DNA of 16,503 nucleotides from assembly GCA_022729615.1 (NCBI GenBank), contig DZAQ01000008.1, forward strand, positions 1-16,503. The letters are read 5' to 3'. Shown here in pieces: positions 1 through 7,091 of the stretch (positions are counted from its first letter, which is position 1; each line of letters starts with the position of its first letter). Both the position numbers and the translations under genes were made by a program. Below the pieces are notes generated by a model. The model was not told the DNA's origin. It did no database searches and worked only from the letters and a program-made list of their open reading frames with translations. This DNA is from Sulfurovum sp. (lineage in GTDB: Bacteria > Campylobacterota > Campylobacteria > Campylobacterales > Sulfurovaceae).

Positions 1-48
1 GATTGCCGCGTCGTTTCACTCCTCGCAATGACGGGATTTTCGTCATTG
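1..48. repeat. Dispersed-repeat-like palindromic element
   Basis: No gene is present here. The first 33 bases, read on the minus strand, start CGTCATTGCGAGGAG and end GGCAATC. That closely matches a short palindromic intergenic repeat I know from many bacterial genomes, of the general form CGTCATTGCGAGGAG...GCAATC. An 8-base perfect inverted repeat follows: CAATGACG at 26-33 and CGTCATTG at 41-48, with a 7-base loop. The element sits between the end of ftsH and whatever lies left of the window. Only one copy is visible, so calling it a dispersed repeat rests on family recognition. The left end may be cut by the window edge. Confidence 0.55.
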
Positions 49-95
49 AATACTCGATGCGGAATCCACTTTCATACAATAACCACTCTTCATCA

Positions 96-117
96 CCGCG
101 AGACCTTCAGGTCGCGG
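96..117. terminator. GC-rich hairpin downstream of ftsH, possible terminator
   Basis: CCGC at 96-99 and GACC at 102-105 pair with GGTC at 110-113 and GCGG at 114-117. This gives eight base pairs, a two-base bulge (100-101) and a four-base loop. It begins about ten bases beyond the ftsH stop codon, so it is well placed to end the leftward hisH-hisA-prmA-ftsH transcript. That strand has no U-run after the stem. On the plus strand the stem is followed within a few bases by TCTCTTTTTA, so it looks more like an intrinsic terminator for rightward transcription arriving from beyond the left edge. It may serve both directions, or may simply be part of the repeat region. Confidence 0.4.
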
Positions 118-127
118 CAGTCTCTTT

Positions 128-2065
128 TTAGATTGCTTCTCTTTGTTCTTTGGCTATTTTGGCATGATGTGCCAAGCGGCTTGGCATTCCCCTTTCTTGT
201 TCGTATGCTTCGATGATAGCGCGGACTCTGCTTCCTTCGATAACCTCGACTTCGAGCAATACCTTTGCCATCTCTTCGATAGCGTCGGCATATTCGCCAA
301 GTGTCTGTTTGACATGCGCATAGTGCTCACCCAGAAGGGATTTGACTGCCTCGTCGATCTTCTCGGCAGTCTTTTCGCTGTAGTCTTTTTGGGACATTCC
401 GCCGCCAAGGAAGCTGTTTTGCGACTTCTCAAGCACCATAAGTCCCGCGACATCGCTCATGCCGTAAACAGAGATCATATCTTTGACGATAGCTGTTGCT
501 CGCTGCAGATCGTTTCCGGCACCTGTGGAGATATCTCCTACAAATATCTCTTCGGCAGCTCTCCCACCCAAAAGGACATCTATTTCGGCCAAGAGCTCTT
601 TTTTTTGTTTGAGGAATCGATTTTCTTCATCAGGGAGGTGAAGTGTATAGCCTAGAGCCCCGAGACCCCTTGGGATGATGGAGACTTTGGTCACTCTCGT
701 AGCGCCTTCAGTAAGCTCTGCCATCAAAGCATGACCGCTCTCATGATAAGAGACGATCTTCTTTTCGAGGTCATTTATCTTGCGATTTTTCTTCTCTAGT
801 CCTACGAAAGCCCGCTCTATCGCCTCCATCAAATCGGACTGTTCGATCTCCTTTTTGTTGAGTCTGCCCGCAAGCAGCGCTGATTCGTTGATGATATTGG
901 CAAGGTCGGCGCCGGCAAGTCCTGCTGTCGCTTTGGCGATAGCCGCCATATCGACTTTGCCGGAGAGTTTGACATCTTTGCTGTGGACTTTGAGTATCTC
1001 GAGTCTGCCTTCATAGTCGGGCTTGTCGACAAGTACTTGACGGTCAAATCGTCCTGCTCGCAGGAGCGCCGCGTCGAGAATCTCCGGTCTGTTGGTAGCA
1101 GCCAGTACGATAACCGGAGTATTGGTGCCAAAACCGTCCATCTCTGCAAGAAGCTGGTTGAGCGTCTGCTCTCTCTCGTCGTTGCCGCCGAAGTTGGCGC
1201 CTGAAGCACGGCTCTTGCCGATCGCATCTATCTCATCGATAAATATAATAGCAGGAGCATCTTTTTTGGCTTGTTCGAAGAGGTCTCTCACGCGGCTTGC
1301 TCCTACTCCGACAAACATTTCGATGAAGCTTGATCCGCTCACCGAGAAAAACGGAACAGAGGCTTCGCCCGCAACCGCTTTGGCGAGGAGTGTTTTGCCG
1401 GTACCCGGAGGTCCTACCAAAAGCACCCCTTTGGGTATCTTGGCGCCTAGCTCCATATAGCGTTCGGGATATTTGAGAAAATCAACGATCTCTTTGACCT
1501 CCTCCTTCGCCTCTTCGACGCCTGCAACATCACTAAACCTAGTCTCCGGTTTTTCGCCGTTTATGAGTTTGCCTGCTTTGCCGATCCCGAGGATGCCGCC
1601 GCCCATCCCTTTTTGCATCCGTTTTGCCAAAAACATCCAAATCGCAAAAAATATGATGATCGGCAGCATCATGCCTATTAGCTCAGAGAGCCATCCGCCG
1701 CCCATAATTCCTTCGTATTTGATATTTTTTTCATCAAGCAGAGGAATGAGATCCTTGTCAACGGCAGGGACATTTTGGGCGATGTAGCGGACATTTCTGC
1801 CATTATCGCTGCCGATGGCTTCGATCGCCATGGGTGTGAGTTTGACGCTGGTGATCTTCCCCTCTTTGATAAGAGTTTTGACATCAGAATAGCTGACCTG
1901 TTTTGTCATGGATGTGCTTTTGTCGCCTACCATAGTGCCAAGTCCTTCTCCATCGCCGATAAAGGCTTTGAAGATCAAGATGATGACTATCGAAAAGAGC
2001 GCAAAGGCAAGCAGCGGATTGTTGTTGAAAAAATTATTATTTTGGTTGTTTTGGTTATTGTTCAT
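128..2065 (-). CDS. ftsH: ATP-dependent zinc metalloprotease FtsH
   Basis: Membrane-anchored AAA+ protease (645 aa, usual length) that forms hexamers in the inner membrane and degrades misfolded membrane proteins and short-lived regulators; in many bacteria these include LpxC, the lipid A control point. Residues 1-16 are an Asn-rich cytoplasmic leader. Membrane segments lie near 18-36 and 127-147, enclosing a periplasmic domain. The AAA+ module shows Walker A GPPGTGKT (218-225), pore loop FVGVGA (251-256), Walker B IIFIDEID (273-280) and a second region of homology ending GRFDR (338-342). The protease has HESGH (441-445) and the third zinc ligand D519. The ATG has AAGGAT seven bases upstream. 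The first 11 bases overlap the end of prmA, so translation is probably coupled. It is the last gene of the leftward block. Confidence 0.98.
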   Translation of the reverse strand: MNNNQNNQNNNFFNNNPLLAFALFSIVIILIFKAFIGDGEGLGTMVGDKSTSMTKQVSYSDVKTLIKEGKITSVKLTPMAIEAIGSDNGRNVRYIAQNVPAVDKDLIPLLDEKNIKYEGIMGGGWLSELIGMMLPIIIFFAIWMFLAKRMQKGMGGGILGIGKAGKLINGEKPETRFSDVAGVEEAKEEVKEIVDFLKYPERYMELGAKIPKGVLLVGPPGTGKTLLAKAVAGEASVPFFSVSGSSFIEMFVGVGASRVRDLFEQAKKDAPAIIFIDEIDAIGKSRASGANFGGNDEREQTLNQLLAEMDGFGTNTPVIVLAATNRPEILDAALLRAGRFDRQVLVDKPDYEGRLEILKVHSKDVKLSGKVDMAAIAKATAGLAGADLANIINESALLAGRLNKKEIEQSDLMEAIERAFVGLEKKNRKINDLEKKIVSYHESGHALMAELTEGATRVTKVSIIPRGLGALGYTLHLPDEENRFLKQKKELLAEIDVLLGGRAAEEIFVGDISTGAGNDLQRATAIVKDMISVYGMSDVAGLMVLEKSQNSFLGGGMSQKDYSEKTAEKIDEAVKSLLGEHYAHVKQTLGEYADAIEEMAKVLLEVEVIEGSRVRAIIEAYEQERGMPSRLAHHAKIAKEQREAI

Positions 2066-2885
2066 CGGTATCCTTTTTGTAAATCAGTGTGACCCACTCC
2101 TCTTTTTGTTTGCGCTCAATAAGCGTAAGCGACTCATAGGATGGGCGAACCAGCGGCTCTTTTGTATCTAAAATTCCTGAAAGAATCAAAGCGCCTCCCG
2201 GTTTAGTTGCCGCAATTAAGTCCTTGGCAATAAATCGAAGCACATCGGCGATGATATTGGCAAGTACAATATCATATTCACCGTTGGCTTTGTTGGCTGA
2301 ACCCTCCCAGATCTGGTCGAATTGGGCGCTGTTGAGCGCGAAATTCTCTTGTGCGCTTTGGATGGAGAGCGGGTCGGTATCACAGAGCTCTGCTCTTGCT
2401 CCGAGTTTGGTGCAGGCAAGCCCCAATATCCCGCTGCCGCACCCCACATCAAGCACGCGCTCACCCCCCTTGATCTGCTCTGAGATCGCCTCAAGGCAGC
2501 TAAAAGTGGTGGCGTGGTGTCCGGAGCCAAATGCCAAAGCGGGATCAATGGTGATGTTGATCTTCCCCTCCTTGGGCGGATACCAGCTTGGGTAGATATA
2601 AAATTGCGACGCTTCGATCGGCTCGATAGAGTTTTGGTACTTCTTGATCCAGTCAACAGCCTCTTTCTCTTCGAGATTGAAGCCGATCTTGAAGCTCTCG
2701 CCGAGTGTATCCCGAAGCTCTTCAAGCGATCTTCGAACATGGGCAAGGTCGCTCTCGCTGCGGATAATGATCGTCTCATCCCCTATCTCAAGCGAATCAT
2801 CGAAGATATTGGAAATATAGTCGGCGATCAACTCTACAAATTGCGGCTCCACCGTAATAGTAAGCTCTTGATAAGTATCTTGCAT
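2055..2885 (-). CDS. prmA: Ribosomal protein L11 methyltransferase
   Basis: S-adenosylmethionine-dependent enzyme that methylates ribosomal protein L11 in the cytoplasm; usually non-essential. At 276 residues it has family length. Residues 1-60 match the small N-terminal L11-recognition domain. The PrmA-specific motif DPALAFGSGHHATT is at 114-127. The SAM-binding glycine motif VLDVGCGSG is at 144-152, and the family motif ANIIADVL is at 209-216, followed by SGIL at 236-239. The ATG shares its A with the hisA TGA stop (TGATG), and AGGAG lies just upstream inside hisA. The gene ends inside ftsH. In Campylobacter and Helicobacter prmA also precedes ftsH, usually with cheY before it; here hisA takes that place. 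Confidence 0.95.
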   Translation of the reverse strand: MQDTYQELTITVEPQFVELIADYISNIFDDSLEIGDETIIIRSESDLAHVRRSLEELRDTLGESFKIGFNLEEKEAVDWIKKYQNSIEPIEASQFYIYPSWYPPKEGKINITIDPALAFGSGHHATTFSCLEAISEQIKGGERVLDVGCGSGILGLACTKLGARAELCDTDPLSIQSAQENFALNSAQFDQIWEGSANKANGEYDIVLANIIADVLRFIAKDLIAATKPGGALILSGILDTKEPLVRPSYESLTLIERKQKEEWVTLIYKKDTDEQ

Positions 2886-3598
2886 CAGATCTCTCCTGTC
2901 AATTTGAATGCGGCTTGAAGGTCGAGAGTCCCCTCGTAAAAGGCTTTGCCGACGATGGCGCCGTATATTTTGGCTTCTATAAGCCTGTGAATATCATTCA
3001 TATCCTTCAGTCCGCCGCTTGCGATAGTGGGTATGCCTGAGGCATCGGCGATGTGGCGGGTAAAATCGACATTGACGCCGCTGAGCATACCGTCTCTGCC
3101 CACATCAGTGCAGATGATAGCTTCCACGCCGGCATCCGCAAAGGCTTTCGCCAGATCAACGGCATCCATTTGACTTACTTTCGCCCACCCCTCGACGGCA
3201 ACTTTTCCGTCTATCGCATCAATGCCGACAACAATGGGGTATTTTGCCGCCATCTCTTTGACGAACTGAGGATTTTTGACGGCGATCGACCCGAGTATGA
3301 GACGGTCAACTCCCAGATCCAGATACATTTTGATCGTCTCTTCGTCTCGGATGCCGCCGCCAAGCTCCAATTTGAGGTTGCAGTTTTCTCTGATCTTTTT
3401 GATCTGCTCGAGATTTTGCGGAGCGCCTGCAAATGCGCCGTTTAGATCGACCAAATGCAGCCACTCGCTCCCAAGCTCCTCAAATCTTTTGGCGACTTGC
3501 CACGGTTCGTCACTATAGATCTTTGCTGTCTCCATGACCCCTTTGGTGAGTCTGACTGCCTTGCCGTCTTTGAGGTCTATCGCCGGTAAAATGATCAT
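2885..3598 (-). CDS. hisA: Phosphoribosylformimino-5-aminoimidazole carboxamide ribotide isomerase
   Basis: Fourth step of histidine synthesis: an Amadori rearrangement converting ProFAR to PRFAR, the substrate of HisF-HisH. It is a cytoplasmic (beta-alpha)8 barrel of 237 residues, normal size. The catalytic aspartates are visible at D8 (AIDLKDG) and D127 (GIDAIDG), with T164 in the phosphate-side motif TDVGRDG. GGGIRDEE near 80-87 and ASGG at 193-196 complete the two half-barrel phosphate sites. The start follows the hisH stop by 12 bases; the AAAGG ribosome site overlaps the hisH TAA. HisF, which uses the product, is not in this window. Confidence 0.97.
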   Translation of the reverse strand: MIILPAIDLKDGKAVRLTKGVMETAKIYSDEPWQVAKRFEELGSEWLHLVDLNGAFAGAPQNLEQIKKIRENCNLKLELGGGIRDEETIKMYLDLGVDRLILGSIAVKNPQFVKEMAAKYPIVVGIDAIDGKVAVEGWAKVSQMDAVDLAKAFADAGVEAIICTDVGRDGMLSGVNVDFTRHIADASGIPTIASGGLKDMNDIHRLIEAKIYGAIVGKAFYEGTLDLQAAFKLTGEI

Positions 3599-3610
3599 TG
3601 GTCGGTGCCT

Positions 3611-4243
3611 TTAGAGTTGTATAAAATTTTGAATAATCTTGAGTCCATTGTCATGGCTCTTTTCGGGATGCGGCTGGATGCCGTAAATGTTTTCATTTTG
3701 CACCGCAGAGACAAATTCATACCCATAGTGTGTCTTGCCGATAGCGTAGCGATCTTCGCATAGGGCATGATAAGAGTGTACAAAGTAGAGATAAAATTCA
3801 TCTCCCAGCCCCGCAAAAAGCGGACTCTCTCCTGATACCCGCTCTCTGTCTTTTCTGAAGAGTTCATTCCAACCCATGTGGGGCACTTTGAGCGGATGAT
3901 CAAATTTGCTCTCATCAAACGCAACCACTTTGCCGGGAATCAGTCCCAATCCTTGCGTCAAACCGAACTCTTCACTGCTCTCAAAAAGCAGCTGCATACC
4001 CAGACAAATGCCAAACATAGGCTTCCCGCTCGCCGCATAGAGCTTGATCGCCTCATCCATCCCTTGGAGGCGGAGGTGCTCCATCGCATCGCCGAAAGCT
4101 CCTACGCCCGGAAGAATGATCTTGTCATAGCTTGAGAGCTTTGCCGGATCTTTTTCGATATATGTCTGCGCGCCTATTTTGTCAAAAATATTGACGACAG
4201 AGGCAAGATTGCCCATATTGTAATCGACGATACCAATTACCAC
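3611..4243 (-). CDS. hisH: Imidazole glycerol phosphate synthase glutaminase subunit HisH
   Basis: Class I glutamine amidotransferase (210 aa) that makes ammonia and channels it to HisF in the fifth step of histidine synthesis. The triad is intact: nucleophile C80 in GICLGMQLLF, and H192 and E194 in PHPEKS. The glycine-rich oxyanion region PGVGAF is at 45-50 and FVHSYH at 154-159 is typical of HisH. The start codon is GTG, supported by AAGGAAG six bases upstream and by the family start IGIVDYNMGN. A paralogue of HisH acts in flagellin or polysaccharide modification in some Campylobacterota, but the adjacent hisA makes the histidine role far more likely. Confidence 0.96.
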   Translation of the reverse strand: MVIGIVDYNMGNLASVVNIFDKIGAQTYIEKDPAKLSSYDKIILPGVGAFGDAMEHLRLQGMDEAIKLYAASGKPMFGICLGMQLLFESSEEFGLTQGLGLIPGKVVAFDESKFDHPLKVPHMGWNELFRKDRERVSGESPLFAGLGDEFYLYFVHSYHALCEDRYAIGKTHYGYEFVSAVQNENIYGIQPHPEKSHDNGLKIIQNFIQL

Positions 4244-4271
4244 TCGCTTCCTTTTGGCGCTTTTGTTGAAG

Positions 4272-4292
4272 GCTTATTATAGCCAAATAAGC
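4272..4292 (-). promoter_or_regulatory. Candidate hisH promoter with inverted repeat
   Basis: The 49-base gap between the exonuclease stop and the hisH GTG contains a consensus TATAAT on the minus strand (4281 down to 4276), about 32 bases before the GTG. TTGCAA at 4306-4301 could be the -35, though the spacing of 19 is long. The -10 lies inside a perfect 7-base inverted repeat (GCTTATT 4272-4278, AATAAGC 4286-4292, 7-base loop). There is no U-run, so it does not look like an intrinsic terminator. The flanking bases TTGGCTATAAT resemble the promoter of the exonuclease gene. Confidence 0.45.
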
Positions 4293-5081
4293 TTATTGCC
4301 TTGCAATCTCCCTGTCGATCGCCTCAACAAAAATATCGTAGTAGCCGCGCTTGGGAAGCTTCTGGCGCATGGCGGTTAAAAATCTGTAGTAATCCTCCAA
4401 AGCAAGCGCTCCTTTGAGGAGTTCATATTTGAGATAGAGCCAGTAGGTGTTGAGGACATCGGATTGGCAGTATTCTCTGATTTTCTCGACCTCTCCTTGG
4501 TAGAAAAGTGCAAAAACCTGATCACCGGAGACATCGTATTTGCCTGGAATCCCTGCCATGGTGCAGAGCGTATCGAGTTTGAGATTGCGCACTGCCCCAA
4601 AACTCCCCAGAGAGTCAAGCAGATCGGTATGAAACTCCTCAGCGTAGCGCTGTCTATAATTTTCCCATTTGCTTTTGCCCAGTCTCGGATTGTTTTGATC
4701 AAAATAGGTACCAAAAGAGAGATTGTATCGCATCGCCCGAATCAAAAGCATGGGCATATCAAATCCTCTGCCGTTGAAGGAGACCAGCTTGGGATTTTTC
4801 TCTTCGATGAAGCTGAAAAAATGGCGGATAATCGCCTCTTCTTCATCGCTTTTATTGCCAAAATCTCCAACTTTGATAAAATTCCCAAATTCATCTGCGA
4901 TCACGGCAGAGAGAGCAACAACACGGTGGTATGCCAAGGGCAGAAATGATGTGCCGTGCTGTGTGTTGTGCTCCTCTTGCGCCTTGAGTGTCGCATCATG
5001 ATCGCTCAACCCCTCAACCTCAAAACTCTTTCGTATAAGGTCAATATCCGGGATGGTTTCTGTATCAAAAATACAAATCAT
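4293..5081 (-). CDS. PolB-like DEDDy 3'-5' exonuclease (PF10108-type)
   Basis: Stand-alone exonuclease-fold protein of 262 residues, resembling the family described as a predicted 3'-5' exonuclease related to the PolB proofreading domain. The metal ligands are visible: D6 and E8 in IFDTETIPD, D108 in SFNGRGFDMP, and Y204 with D208 in YCQSDVLNTY, which places it in the DEDDy class. No polymerase domain follows. It is probably cytoplasmic and acts on DNA or RNA 3' ends; the physiological substrate is not known to me. The ATG has AAAGGA seven bases upstream. It is first in the leftward block and divergent from waaC. The 49-base gap to hisH with its own -10 suggests partly separate expression. 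Confidence 0.85.
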   Translation of the reverse strand: MICIFDTETIPDIDLIRKSFEVEGLSDHDATLKAQEEHNTQHGTSFLPLAYHRVVALSAVIADEFGNFIKVGDFGNKSDEEEAIIRHFFSFIEEKNPKLVSFNGRGFDMPMLLIRAMRYNLSFGTYFDQNNPRLGKSKWENYRQRYAEEFHTDLLDSLGSFGAVRNLKLDTLCTMAGIPGKYDVSGDQVFALFYQGEVEKIREYCQSDVLNTYWLYLKYELLKGALALEDYYRFLTAMRQKLPKRGYYDIFVEAIDREIARQ

Positions 5082-5100
5082 AGTAAATCCTTTAGACTAT

Positions 5101-5120
5101 TTGGCTAAAATTATAACCAA
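5101..5120. promoter_or_regulatory. Near-palindrome overlapping the exonuclease promoter
   Basis: The divergent 74-base gap between the exonuclease and waaC contains TTGGCTAAAATTATAACCAA, symmetric at 16 of 20 positions (8 of 10 pairs). The minus-strand reading includes a consensus TATAAT (5115 down to 5110), with TTATCA (5139-5134) as a plausible -35 at 18 bases; this is the best promoter for the exonuclease gene, 28 bases before its ATG. The symmetry over a -10 element suggests an operator. For waaC the promoter is less clear: TATTAT (5129-5134), TATGAT (5132-5137) or TAAAAT (5106-5111) could be the -10. No regulator can be named. Confidence 0.5.
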
Positions 5121-5155
5121 TAAGAGCATATTATGATAAGCGGGGCGAAAGAGGC

Positions 5156-6181
5156 GTGAATATTGCGATAGTAAAACTCTCGGCGATAGGTGATATCGTG
5201 CATGCGATGGCTGTCTTGCAGTTCATCAAACGCGCGCTTCCCGAGAGTCAAATTGACTGGATCGTTGAAGAGAGATTTGCCTCTATTTTGGAGGGCAATC
5301 CCCATATCGGAAGGATTTTGCCGCTCAATCTCAAGGCGATCAAGAGCCATACGGCGGAGATTTTTTCTCAAGCGAGACTCATCTCGGAGTATGCCAAAAA
5401 CAGTTATGATATCGTGATAGATTTGCAAGGACTTATCAAATCCTCATTGGTTGCCCGTATGCTGGGACCAAGCGTAGGATTTGACAAGGATTCGATACGC
5501 GAAAAGCCTGCTTCGCTCCTCTATGGCACAACCTTTCATCTCCCCTATAAAGAGAATGTCATCTCAAGGAATCTTCAGCTTGTCTGCTCGGCATTGGGAA
5601 TAGAGTTTGATATGGAGATGCTCTGCACAAAAGAGCCGTTTCTCTATTTTGATGAGAACGAAAGAAGAGTAAGCGCACCCTATGTGACGCGAAATCATAA
5701 AAATATTCTCTATATCATGGGGTCAAGCTGGGAGAGCAAAATCTATCCCAAAGAGAAGTTGGCTGAGGTGATCCGAGGGATCGGAGAAAATGCCATTTTG
5801 GTATGGGGGAGCAACAACGAATACGCAGCGGCAAGGAGTGTCGCTGAAAAGACAAAAGCATCGGTAGCCCCGCGCCTTACCATAGGAGAACTCAAGGCTT
5901 TGATATCCAGAGCCGATCTGGTCATCGGGGGAGACAGCGGTCCGACCCATTTTGCCTGGGCGATGAACCGTCCGAGTATTACCCTGTTTGGACCCACTCC
6001 CGCATCAAGGAATACGCTTGAAGGGGGGTACACAAGAACTCTCTCCAGCTCAAGTATAGTCGATCCTCTGCGGCTCAATAAAGAGGATTTTTCTATCGGA
6101 GAAATCGAACCGGCGCAGATAATAGCCCTTGCCAAAGAGCTGCTGCAAAAACCGCTCATGGCACATATGGGGCAAAAATAG
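5156..6181 (+). CDS. waaC: Lipopolysaccharide heptosyltransferase I
   Basis: GT9-family enzyme (341 aa) that adds the first L-glycero-D-manno-heptose from ADP-heptose to Kdo on lipid A, at the cytoplasmic face of the inner membrane. The N-terminal motif KLSAIGDIVHAM carries catalytic D13. VIDLQG is at 87-92, GSSWESKIYP at 189-198 lies in the nucleotide-sugar region, and GGDSGPTHFAWA at 258-269 is the ADP-heptose-binding motif of the family. The start is GTG, chosen because MNIAIVKLSAIGD is the family N terminus; AGAGG lies only one base before it, so GGGG at 5142-5145 (10 bases away) is the more likely ribosome site. The stop shares one base with lpxL. It is first gene of the rightward LPS block. 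Confidence 0.95.
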   Translation: MNIAIVKLSAIGDIVHAMAVLQFIKRALPESQIDWIVEERFASILEGNPHIGRILPLNLKAIKSHTAEIFSQARLISEYAKNSYDIVIDLQGLIKSSLVARMLGPSVGFDKDSIREKPASLLYGTTFHLPYKENVISRNLQLVCSALGIEFDMEMLCTKEPFLYFDENERRVSAPYVTRNHKNILYIMGSSWESKIYPKEKLAEVIRGIGENAILVWGSNNEYAAARSVAEKTKASVAPRLTIGELKALISRADLVIGGDSGPTHFAWAMNRPSITLFGPTPASRNTLEGGYTRTLSSSSIVDPLRLNKEDFSIGEIEPAQIIALAKELLQKPLMAHMGQK

Positions 6182-7089
6182 TGGCAATAAAAAGCTCACT
6201 TGTCATCTCATTGGAATATTATGGAGTCAAGGGATTGATAGCGCTCTTTTCGATGTTGCCGCGCTCTTGGGGGTATGGAGCTACGAAAATTTTGGCTCTG
6301 CTCTTTTATCATTTGGTCAAAAGCAGGCGTAAAATCACGATCGAAAATCTCTCTTATGCTTTCAATGACTTGGGGGTCGAGCAGATACAGGGGCTCTCAA
6401 AAGAGGTCTATATCGAGCTTTCAAAGACGCTGACGGATACTCTTTTTTTGCTCAGCGGACGATTGGAGATAGATGCGATCGTGGAGAATCGTGAAGAGGC
6501 ATTGGCAAAGCTTGCACTTCTCAAGAGCCGGTATCAAAATGGTTTTATCTTTATGGGGGCGCACTTTTCCAATTGGGAGCTGCCGCCGCTCTTTGCCTCC
6601 AAGCACGGTTTTCCTATGGTGGTAGTCGGCAGAGAGGGGGACAACCCGCTCATCGACAAAGAGATCATCTTGCCATTTCGCTCAAGATACGGCAACCAGA
6701 CAGTGTACAAAAGAAGTGCGGGTATCGCCATGATGAGAGAGCTCAAAAGCGGCGGCGCTATCGGTGTACTGATCGACCAGAAGGTCAACAAGGCAAATGG
6801 TTTTTTGGTACCTTTTTTCGGTCGGGATGCCTTCACGACCAACTCTGTCGCGATGATGAAGCTCAAAAGCGATCCGGTCGTCATCCCCATCAGTATGCCT
6901 AGGGTCTCACAAGGCATGTACCGCCTTGATATCGGCGATCCTGTAGAGTATAGAGCTGATGAGGTCGAGGAGGATGAAGAGAAACTAAAGCAGATGACGC
7001 AGCGGTATAATCTCACTCTTGAAGCGATCATCAAAGAGTATCCGGCGCAATGGTTTTGGATGCATGATCGATGGAATTTGAGGGAGTAG
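6181..7089 (+). CDS. lpxL: Lipid A late acyltransferase, LpxL/HtrB family
   Basis: Transfers a secondary acyl chain to Kdo2-lipid A precursors at the inner membrane (gene also called htrB or waaM). Length is 302 residues, usual for the family. The catalytic HX4E motif is H128 to E133 in GAHFSNWE. Other family blocks are GVLIDQKVN (195-203), PFFGR near 211-215 and the C-terminal PAQWFWMHDRW. A hydrophobic N-terminal stretch (about 17-42) is the expected membrane anchor. The GTG start overlaps the waaC TAG by one base, with GGGG eight bases upstream. In Campylobacter waaC is also followed by this gene. Which acyl chain is used cannot be told from sequence. Confidence 0.93.
   Translation: MAIKSSLVISLEYYGVKGLIALFSMLPRSWGYGATKILALLFYHLVKSRRKITIENLSYAFNDLGVEQIQGLSKEVYIELSKTLTDTLFLLSGRLEIDAIVENREEALAKLALLKSRYQNGFIFMGAHFSNWELPPLFASKHGFPMVVVGREGDNPLIDKEIILPFRSRYGNQTVYKRSAGIAMMRELKSGGAIGVLIDQKVNKANGFLVPFFGRDAFTTNSVAMMKLKSDPVVIPISMPRVSQGMYRLDIGDPVEYRADEVEEDEEKLKQMTQRYNLTLEAIIKEYPAQWFWMHDRWNLRE
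7080..7086 (+). promoter_or_regulatory. Ribosome binding site deciding the ligase start
   Basis: GAGGGAG lies five bases before GTG 7092, inside the last codons of lpxL. The in-frame ATG at 7071 lies upstream of it and has no comparable site, and ATG 7104 has only a weak GAGAGA. This favours GTG 7092 as the start of the O-antigen ligase gene. Confidence 0.55.
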
Positions 7090-7091
7090 CG

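Noticed and set aside
143..655. 170-codon plus-strand frame opposite ftsH
   Set aside because: It lies over the FtsH protease domain coding region; no motif supports it.
4272..4292. Inverted repeat after the exonuclease read as an intrinsic terminator
   Set aside because: The stem is AT-rich with no U-run and contains a consensus TATAAT, so a promoter or operator reading fits better.
7071..7091. Seven-codon N-terminal extension of the O-antigen ligase from ATG 7071
   Set aside because: It lies inside lpxL with no ribosome site, while GTG 7092 has GAGGGAG at proper spacing. It cannot be fully excluded.
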